Shown in pieces: positions 17,603 to 24,490 of a stretch of 64,000 bases of DNA. The notes below the pieces were generated by a model. That model worked only from the letters and a program-made list of their open reading frames with translations, did no database searches and had not been told where the DNA came from. This stretch comes from an uncultured Lachnospiraceae bacterium. Its GTDB lineage: Bacteria; Bacillota; Clostridia; Lachnospirales; Lachnospiraceae. The stretch lies in the NCBI GenBank assembly GCA_910586615.1, contig CAJUJP010000009.1, positions 38,978 through 102,977 on the forward strand. The letters run 5' to 3'. Numbering within the stretch: position 1 is the first letter of the stretch; each line of letters opens with the position of its first letter. Both the position numbers and the translations under genes were made by a program.

Positions 17603-17644
17603 TTTTATCATCTCCTATTATATTAAATCCAGCTTCTGCATATT

Positions 17645-18139
17645 TTAAATCACTTTTCCTTTAATGTTTTCTACATTAATACAGCCAACCACCGAATATC
17701 GGCTATCTTTACTCTTTTCTATGTTATCACCAATAACAAAATACTGATCTGCAGTCAATTGTACAGCATCGTCTGCAATTCCAGCATACTTAAACAAATA
17801 TTCCTGTGAAAAAACGATGCTGATGTCTCCATTTACATACAGTGTCCCGTCTCTGATCAGTACTTCATCCTCCGGACAAGCTGCTATACGCTTTATCAGC
17901 ACGGAATTTAAATCATCACACCAAAAAACAATCACATCATTATAGGTATAATCCCTTGAGTGCCTGTCCACCAATACAAGCTGCATGTTATGATAAGTCG
18001 GCAGCATCGAGTCTCCCTGAACCAACACCAGCTGATACCAATACACTGATATATACAATGTAACCAGCAATGTACATATAAATATCAATGGGTAATTCAA
18101 CCATTTTTCCTTTATCGGCTTAAACCATAAATGATTCAT
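17645..18139 (-). CDS. lepB: Signal peptidase I
   Basis: Membrane-anchored S26 serine peptidase of 164 residues. One N-terminal span (about 16-36) precedes the catalytic Ser in QGDSMLPT. The catalytic Lys is in VLIKRIAACPED, and the box GDNIEKSKDSRYSVVG is conserved in the family. It sits inside the glycan operon and overlaps the preceding small gene by four bases. It may be a dedicated peptidase for a product of this locus, for example the small YIDPS protein encoded just before it, rather than the housekeeping copy. Confidence 0.92.
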   Translation of the reverse strand: MNHLWFKPIKEKWLNYPLIFICTLLVTLYISVYWYQLVLVQGDSMLPTYHNMQLVLVDRHSRDYTYNDVIVFWCDDLNSVLIKRIAACPEDEVLIRDGTLYVNGDISIVFSQEYLFKYAGIADDAVQLTADQYFVIGDNIEKSKDSRYSVVGCINVENIKGKVI

Positions 18140-18405
18140 TTCTTATTATCAACTATTATTTCATCAGACTCTACTTCTTTATTCCTGTTTTCATCAATCC
18201 CTAATTTTTCATTTACCTTTTTCTTTGCCCTCCTGAAATAAATGCCTACTACCGCACCAACTGCAATCACTACACCGGCAACTGCCTGAATCACATATGT
18301 CATTACAGAAGGATCAATATACGCATTCGCATCTCTTCCAAATAATAACATTCCGCTAACACCTGCAAAACCTGTAAATACTACCATTTTTAAACTCTTT
18401 TTCAT
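18136..18405 (-). CDS. Small secreted/membrane protein with AYIDPS motif
   Basis: An 89-residue protein. It has an N-terminal signal peptide ending near RDANA, the motif AYIDPSVMTYVIQAVAGVV directly after it, one hydrophobic span (about 39-60), a basic stretch RRAKKKV and a charged tail. Short proteins with a YIDP motif after a signal peptide occur beside polymer-export and YidC-like genes in Firmicutes; their function is not known to me. The frame overlaps lepB by four bases and begins two bases after the YidC/TagF gene. GGAG lies 13 bases upstream inside that gene, which points to coupling. Confidence 0.75.
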   Translation of the reverse strand: MKKSLKMVVFTGFAGVSGMLLFGRDANAYIDPSVMTYVIQAVAGVVIAVGAVVGIYFRRAKKKVNEKLGIDENRNKEVESDEIIVDNKK

Positions 18406-18407
18406 CT

Positions 18408-20309
18408 TTATACACCTGCTCCTTTCTTTGCTATCTTCTCTTGTAGACTTCCGATAATATATTTCGCTCCCACCTCGGCCGATGAACCGGGATTAAAAAT
18501 ATATTCATGCGTTAATGCTTCTATTTGCGCACTGTACTCCGCCCTATGTCCGATTAGATAATCCACTGTTTTGGACACTTCATTCAACTGATCCAGTTTT
18601 AAACTTTTGCCTAACTTATCACGCAAAAGGATGTTTAAGGGGATTGTATCTATCTTCTGATATTCAGGATTCATTACCTTCATAGGCGTATCAATAAATA
18701 AAATAGGTTTATACGTTGTAAATGCATACTCCCAACTGATTCCTGACCAATCAGTAATTAAGAGATCTGCTTCCATAACAGGATTATTTGATGTAAAATC
18801 CGTCTGGATTATTACATTTCCAGAATCATATTTTTGTTTTAAAACTTCCATATATTCTTTCTTTAAGCGCACCTCTTGCGGGTGCGGCCTCACAATGATT
18901 TCATAATCCTTATCCCTTAATGCATCAAGAATATCTTCCAGACAGCTGTCAATAATATTCTGATCCTGCCATGACGGTGCGATCAAAATCTTCTTCCGCT
19001 CGTTCACCATGTGCGACGACGCTTGATAGTTCTCCCTGATCTCATCTATCAACGGATACCCCGCCTCTACCAGTCTCTTTTGCGGAAGCCCATACACCTT
19101 CTCCGTCTCTCTGATCTCCTCCACTTGATGCGGACCTGCACAAAATACCGTATCAAAATGATCCATGCACCCCTTCCGCATTCCCATATTGTTGCTGCCA
19201 ACACCATGTTGTACAAAGACATATTCTACATCATCACGAATATAGCTCCGTTTAATGTGATAATTTTCGAGATCCGGCATCGTCATGACCACCATATCCG
19301 CATCCATTTTCATCATCAGTGTAATCAGTCGATTCTCACCTATATAATATGCTCTGATCTTCGGATTCATTTGTTCCATCTCAAAAATTGAATCATTTGG
19401 ATCGCTTGTAATATAGTGTATCGTAATGTTAGTATGCTCTAACAAATATTCTATCATGCCTTTAAAATACTTATAAAATCCATTGCTTTCAGAATAGAAA
19501 ACCAAGTGCTTATTTACAACTGAAAAAAATCTCTTATAATCCTTTCTCTCACGCCGTTTATTCTCTGAAAAAAAACTCTCTCTTTTTTTCTTACCTATGC
19601 TTTGTAATTCTGCCAGTGTTTTGCGGCTCTTGTCCAGTTCTTCATAGTCCACATATTTTCTTGGTTTAATGATCCAATTCAGTATATACAACTGAAGAAC
19701 CGCCATAAGATTACTGCAGATCCAGTAAAGTGCAGTTGCAATCGGAACATACCATCCAAGATATAAGGATAAGCCAACCGAAAAAATCATCGTACCATAC
19801 TTGTTATACTTAGACTGCTCTGACTGCAGTACATTGCTTGCATTCTGCGCTATACATAAAATCCATGCTGAAAAGCCCGCAACAATCGGCGACCAGATCA
19901 GACTTACCCCCGTCTGGCTCGGTACCAGCCCCAGATCAACCGGTCCAAAGGACATGTCAATCGCAGGATTATCAATTCCGGCCCGTACAGCCCCTACCAC
20001 TCCCATCAAAAGAAACAGCTGTATGATCAATGGAATGGTGGACGCCAGCGGATGGTATTTCTTCTCCTTGAACAGTTTTGCCTGTTCCTCCGCTATGGTA
20101 TCCTTCTGACCGTAATATTTAATTTTCAGAAGATTAATGTCCGGCTGGATTTTGATCATCGTTATGGAGTTCATGTAAGTCCACAAAGAGACCGGCAATA
20201 ACACGATTTTGCTTAGAAATGTAAACAGTATAATTGCCAATCCATAATTTCGGCATAGTTCATAGCACCAGTCCATTACTCTGCCCAGAAAAAAATATAA
20301 GTAACTCAT
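18408..20309 (-). CDS. YidC/Oxa1 insertase domain fused to CDP-glycerol glycerophosphotransferase (TagF-like)
   Basis: A 633-residue fusion. Residues about 1-215 read as a YidC/Oxa1 insertase (GLAIILFTFLSKIVLLPVSL, IQPDINLLKIKYYGQKDT, HPLASTIPLIIQLFLL, and a final span YWICSNLMAVLQLYIL). A short basic linker follows. Residues about 255-620 are a teichoic-acid polymerase domain (VQHGVGSNNMG, FCAGPHQVEEI, VRPHPQEVR, LLITDWSGISWEYAF). The C-terminal domain normally adds glycerol- or ribitol-phosphate from CDP-alditols to a membrane-linked acceptor. The YidC part may have become a membrane anchor or lipid-handling platform. The neighbour upstream is an LtaS-like phosphotransferase. Confidence 0.9.
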   Translation of the reverse strand: MSYLYFFLGRVMDWCYELCRNYGLAIILFTFLSKIVLLPVSLWTYMNSITMIKIQPDINLLKIKYYGQKDTIAEEQAKLFKEKKYHPLASTIPLIIQLFLLMGVVGAVRAGIDNPAIDMSFGPVDLGLVPSQTGVSLIWSPIVAGFSAWILCIAQNASNVLQSEQSKYNKYGTMIFSVGLSLYLGWYVPIATALYWICSNLMAVLQLYILNWIIKPRKYVDYEELDKSRKTLAELQSIGKKKRESFFSENKRRERKDYKRFFSVVNKHLVFYSESNGFYKYFKGMIEYLLEHTNITIHYITSDPNDSIFEMEQMNPKIRAYYIGENRLITLMMKMDADMVVMTMPDLENYHIKRSYIRDDVEYVFVQHGVGSNNMGMRKGCMDHFDTVFCAGPHQVEEIRETEKVYGLPQKRLVEAGYPLIDEIRENYQASSHMVNERKKILIAPSWQDQNIIDSCLEDILDALRDKDYEIIVRPHPQEVRLKKEYMEVLKQKYDSGNVIIQTDFTSNNPVMEADLLITDWSGISWEYAFTTYKPILFIDTPMKVMNPEYQKIDTIPLNILLRDKLGKSLKLDQLNEVSKTVDYLIGHRAEYSAQIEALTHEYIFNPGSSAEVGAKYIIGSLQEKIAKKGAGV

Positions 20310-20363
20310 AAATTATACTGCCTCCATTCTATTACACAATTTACCTTGCCGTTATACGTCATA

Positions 20364-22046
20364 TTACCATGGTCTGGGTTCAAATTCGCGATCCGGACCA
20401 ATATTCATTTTTTCTATCAGCTCATTTTTATCCGTCGAATAATTATATTCAAGATATCTGTTGAACAATAATCCGGATACTGCAGGATAATCTTTATTGT
20501 TTACTATCATATATACTGTTCTGTCTCTTGTTTCCCCTGCACTCCAATCAAAAACAGATGTCCCGAATTTACTATAATCTTCGCCAAGCAATGCCACTAT
20601 AGTTGCCTGAAAATCATCCGCTGAAACAGGTGCCGTATTTATTTCCATCTGATCATGTGTTTCACCGCTTCTTTTTACAAATAATACCGGCTGCGGATCA
20701 TTCCCATACCACGAACCATGATCGGCTGTAATAATAATTGCAGCTTCATCATATACCCCCAGTTCTTTTAACTGCAACAAATATTCATTACATATAGTCA
20801 CTAGACCCTGTACTGTTTCATCTATTGTTGCATCTTCTACGATCTCGGCCTCTTCATTAATCGTGTACGGCAAATGTGTTCCAAATAAATGTTGGATAAT
20901 CAAAGCATTCTTATATTCCGGGTTCACTGATAATTTTTTTTCCGTTAAGTCCTTATAAAACCGACCATTATCATGAATAGCCACTTCCACTTCCTTCAAT
21001 GTTACAATATCTCTAAATTCATGAGTCAGAACTTCAAAATAAGGTTTCGCAACATACGGAAAATATTTATAAACAGACATTTTACCCATTAATTTTAACA
21101 GTTGCCCTTGGTTTAATATGCTCTCTGTGGGTTGAACATTTTTAAACTTTCCATACAGATTATTCATATCTCCATAGATTGACACACTTCCAGCCCCAGA
21201 ATACAGATTGCAGACGTAATTGTTCTTTTTCAAAATATCATAGAAATCTGTTGCTTTATCAGACTGCCATGCGCTGTTAACCCATTCATGTCCGTTCATG
21301 CTGAAATCAACTTCATTTCCAGTCAGCATATGCGTCATGGATGGGAATGTAGTGTAATAATGACAATCCGCATTATTGTAATAGGTAAAATCGGCCAATC
21401 CATCTAACAGATCCGGATGTGTCTTTAATGTGTTTTCCAGCTGGGTATTTCCAAATGTATCTAAAACAAACACAATAATATTGTGTTCTGATGCAATGTC
21501 AAACTGTCCTTCTCCGGACATTCTCAGATTATCTGAATCATCTGGTTTCACTTGCGCACTAAACACAAGAGAAAATACAGCAACCATCTGTATCGCGCTG
21601 AGAAACGCAGCTACAGCAATCAGTATAACCGGCCATTTCTTTTTAAGAAATACGCTTAATACTACAATCAGACCGATCATAATGATCCAGATTACTAAAT
21701 TTAAATAAGTAAAGTTCTTTACAGAGTTCCAGTCCATTGGCCCTCCGTTTACCTCACTCAATTTTATATTCATAAACATGTTTTGAATATATGATGCCAC
21801 TCCAAAACACAAAATTCCTGTGCAGATTTTTTCATTAATTTTTTCACTAAACAAAGCGGATATCAGACTGAACAGCACCCATATTGCTATCGAAATCCCC
21901 AGAAACATCCACATGAAGTCTGCAAAACCAAAAGCAAAATCCTTCTTATTTCCACAATATATTTCTAACGGCCCTAAAATACCATAGGAAATTACGGGAA
22001 GCAAACAGACAATTCCTGTCCTCTTTAATCTCTCTTTATACCCCAT
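20364..22046 (-). CDS. Alkaline-phosphatase-superfamily membrane phosphotransferase (LtaS/sulfatase-like)
   Basis: A 560-residue protein with four to five N-terminal membrane spans (to about residue 165) and a large extracellular catalytic domain. Superfamily metal-site segments are visible: IIVFVLDTFGNTQ (first metal Asp and probable Thr nucleophile), the conserved IIQHLFGTHLPYT, and IIITADHGSWYGN near the C terminus. Relatives transfer phosphoglycerol or phosphoethanolamine from lipid donors to teichoic acids or glycans, or cleave sulfate esters. Beside a TagF-type domain a phosphoalditol or phosphoethanolamine transferase is the better guess. It is part of the minus-strand operon, with AGGAG before the ATG. 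Confidence 0.85.
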   Translation of the reverse strand: MGYKERLKRTGIVCLLPVISYGILGPLEIYCGNKKDFAFGFADFMWMFLGISIAIWVLFSLISALFSEKINEKICTGILCFGVASYIQNMFMNIKLSEVNGGPMDWNSVKNFTYLNLVIWIIMIGLIVVLSVFLKKKWPVILIAVAAFLSAIQMVAVFSLVFSAQVKPDDSDNLRMSGEGQFDIASEHNIIVFVLDTFGNTQLENTLKTHPDLLDGLADFTYYNNADCHYYTTFPSMTHMLTGNEVDFSMNGHEWVNSAWQSDKATDFYDILKKNNYVCNLYSGAGSVSIYGDMNNLYGKFKNVQPTESILNQGQLLKLMGKMSVYKYFPYVAKPYFEVLTHEFRDIVTLKEVEVAIHDNGRFYKDLTEKKLSVNPEYKNALIIQHLFGTHLPYTINEEAEIVEDATIDETVQGLVTICNEYLLQLKELGVYDEAAIIITADHGSWYGNDPQPVLFVKRSGETHDQMEINTAPVSADDFQATIVALLGEDYSKFGTSVFDWSAGETRDRTVYMIVNNKDYPAVSGLLFNRYLEYNYSTDKNELIEKMNIGPDREFEPRPW

Positions 22047-22115
22047 CTCTATACCACTCCTCTTTCTTTTCTATATTTTTCAACTTGAAAACACTCACTG
22101 CCTGTCCATCTCTCA

Positions 22116-23300
22116 TTATACAATTTCTTTGAATTGCGATCCTGCAGACGAACGCTCTTTACTCATATTCTGCTCTTTATCTCCTTCCGCCCTCTGACAA
22201 TGTCTCAAAATATACTCCTTCCTGAACACATTAATCAAAAGCGAATATATATATCCTATTATAACAGAGGCAATAAACAAAGTAACAAAAGAAATCCAAG
22301 GATAATAACTGTTGCAATACTGTATAGCCGGCGAGTATGAAACAATAGATTGAATCAATACCAAATGTATTATATAAATACCATACTCATATTTAGCAAG
22401 CCACAAAAAAACATTATATATTAAATTCTTTTGTGGCAGTTTTAACATCGAAAAACAATATACCATAAGTGCAATGCATAATCCTACTGCTGAATGCCAT
22501 GTGACCCCGCTGACATTATCAGTATGTATACCATTTCGCAGACCAGAAACACAAACGATATACAGCAATATGAAAACAGTCATGATCCCCAGTATGTAAA
22601 ATCCACCCCATATTTTACGCTTGTCCTGCCTCCTGCAGACCAGCTGTGCGATAAACATTCCCAACACAAAGTTGTCAATTACCGTAGGGAGCAGCTGCCG
22701 GCTAAGCCAGAATGCTACACCCCCCCCCACATAAATCGGCAGTATATAATGTAACAATACATATTTGCACGCTACCGTAAACAATATTGCAATACCGCAG
22801 AAAATAACGTGAAATTTCTCACACAGCTTATAAAGCGGAATGGCAATAACATAAAACTGCACCATAACAGCCATAGTCCACAAAACACCGTTAATTGTTC
22901 CTGCCGTTCCAGGGCGGATATTGTGTATAAATATTAGATGCAGCAAAATATCCTCTAGTCCCTGCCTTGATAAATAAACAGCCGCATTTGAAAGAAACAG
23001 CAAGAACAAAATCGAGATATAATACTCCGGCATAATCCTGACTGCACGCCGCTTCAAAAAGTTGATAAACTTTATCCCTCCTGTCTGCTCCATCCCTTTC
23101 AGTGAAAAATAAATTCCAAATCCACTTATGACAAAAAACGCAGTTACACCTATTTCCCCTCCCAACATTATAAAAGTTCTCAACATGTTATTTTTTATTT
23201 CTGTCTGCCCTGACAGCACCCAAATATGATATACTACTACAATGCATAATGCAAACGCTCTGCAAATATCAACATTTTTATTTCTGACATTTTTATCCAT
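22116..23300 (-). CDS. Acyltransferase 3 family membrane protein with an in-frame G9 tract
   Basis: A 394-residue multi-span acyltransferase. The start (MDKNVRNKNVDICRAFALC) has GAGG seven bases before the ATG at 23300. The family His is in VVVYHIWVLSG, and the second conserved segment is GVTAFFVISGFGIYFSLKG. Residues around IYVGGGVAFW are encoded by a run of nine G (22720-22728), here in frame, so the gene is on. It would transfer acetyl or another acyl group from cytoplasmic acyl-CoA to a glycan outside. It is the in-frame partner of the two broken G-tract genes downstream in the same operon. Confidence 0.9.
   Translation of the reverse strand: MDKNVRNKNVDICRAFALCIVVVYHIWVLSGQTEIKNNMLRTFIMLGGEIGVTAFFVISGFGIYFSLKGMEQTGGIKFINFLKRRAVRIMPEYYISILFLLFLSNAAVYLSRQGLEDILLHLIFIHNIRPGTAGTINGVLWTMAVMVQFYVIAIPLYKLCEKFHVIFCGIAILFTVACKYVLLHYILPIYVGGGVAFWLSRQLLPTVIDNFVLGMFIAQLVCRRQDKRKIWGGFYILGIMTVFILLYIVCVSGLRNGIHTDNVSGVTWHSAVGLCIALMVYCFSMLKLPQKNLIYNVFLWLAKYEYGIYIIHLVLIQSIVSYSPAIQYCNSYYPWISFVTLFIASVIIGYIYSLLINVFRKEYILRHCQRAEGDKEQNMSKERSSAGSQFKEIV
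22720..22728 (-). repeat. Homopolymeric tract G9 in an acyltransferase gene (on state)
   Basis: Nine consecutive G on the coding strand encode three Gly in a loop between spans. A change of one or two bases would stop translation shortly after. Confidence 0.85.
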
Positions 23301-23360
23301 CACTTTTCCTCATGATTTCCTATATATTTCGTTACATGTGCATCATACATATCAACACAA

Positions 23361-24455
23361 TCAAATGATCCACTTTCTCAAAAACGGAATCTTACCTATA
23401 ACATAAGTAAAGCCAAGTGCACAAATAAATACCAATACTGTGATAACCGGTACAGAAAAAATACTGCTGAATGAAAAAGTACTAATTCCGTTTCTCCATA
23501 ATTCAAATACAACAAACATGTGGCATGCATATATCCCTAATGTGTAATTGGCTATTATATCTGCCGCCTTATAACACTGATCCAAATTATATCTGAAAAA
23601 AACAAAAACAGCTATGCTCCAAAAAAACACAAAAACACTGCAATAATTCCAGAAAATCTCTGTTACCGCCCCCAGATGCCTGCTATAAAACACAGTAAGT
23701 ACTGCGCTAAAAAGAAAACCGGCAACACCAAGTGCATAACATATCTTTCTCATTTTATCCGGCAGTTCATAGGCATCCAGATAATAGCCCAAAACCAGAT
23801 ATCCGATGTAGCCGCCCACAATATTAATCGATAATCTTGAGCTGAAATTACATATAATCTTAAAAGCCTCAACATCTAAATTACATATCACACTATATAT
23901 CACATTAAAAATAAAATACAAGATCAGAAAATATTCTATCTCTTTTTTACTTAAATTATTAATCCACGGCTTTAGTAGAGGTACAATCATATACAAACCG
24001 ATTATTGTATAAATATACCATAAATGCGCTTGTGTTTCTCCCCTGAAAACATTTTGAAATCCTTCACTAATTAACGTCCACAGTGTACCCTCTCCCACAT
24101 ATATTTTCTGTGCTACCGTCAAATTATAAATTTGATAACACATTCCCCAAAACAACAGAAATACACATAATTTTAATATATTATGTGCATATATTTTTCT
24201 GAAGCTGACCCTTGTTTCCGTTCTTAAAAACAACACTCCGGATATCATCAAAAATATAGGCACACAAAATCTGGAAAACGCAAGATAAGCCGTCAGTACA
24301 ATCCATCTTTTGCTTTCAATATTGCCATACCAGTTATTCGCTGCAACATGGCATAATATAACACCAATGCACGCAAATACCCTTAAGTTAACAATATAAT
24401 TTATCTTCTGCTTCATATGTGTACTGCTGTTGACCATTTCAATGCGTTCTCCCAT
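23361..24455 (-). CDS. Acyltransferase 3 family membrane protein
   Basis: A second intact acyltransferase of the operon, 364 residues, about ten spans. The conserved N-terminal pattern is visible (NLRVFACIGVILCHVAANNW and, after one span, RFCVPIFLMISGVLFL), together with the C-terminal spans typical of WecH/OafA-like enzymes. No long G tract is present. The reading frame starts at 24455, with AAGG ten bases upstream; ATGs at codons 7 and 14 are alternatives. It probably decorates the same polymer with an O-acyl group. Confidence 0.88.
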   Translation of the reverse strand: MGERIEMVNSSTHMKQKINYIVNLRVFACIGVILCHVAANNWYGNIESKRWIVLTAYLAFSRFCVPIFLMISGVLFLRTETRVSFRKIYAHNILKLCVFLLFWGMCYQIYNLTVAQKIYVGEGTLWTLISEGFQNVFRGETQAHLWYIYTIIGLYMIVPLLKPWINNLSKKEIEYFLILYFIFNVIYSVICNLDVEAFKIICNFSSRLSINIVGGYIGYLVLGYYLDAYELPDKMRKICYALGVAGFLFSAVLTVFYSRHLGAVTEIFWNYCSVFVFFWSIAVFVFFRYNLDQCYKAADIIANYTLGIYACHMFVVFELWRNGISTFSFSSIFSVPVITVLVFICALGFTYVIGKIPFLRKWII

Positions 24456-24490
24456 TTTTCGCGCCTTCTATTATTCATTTTTTCTTTTAT

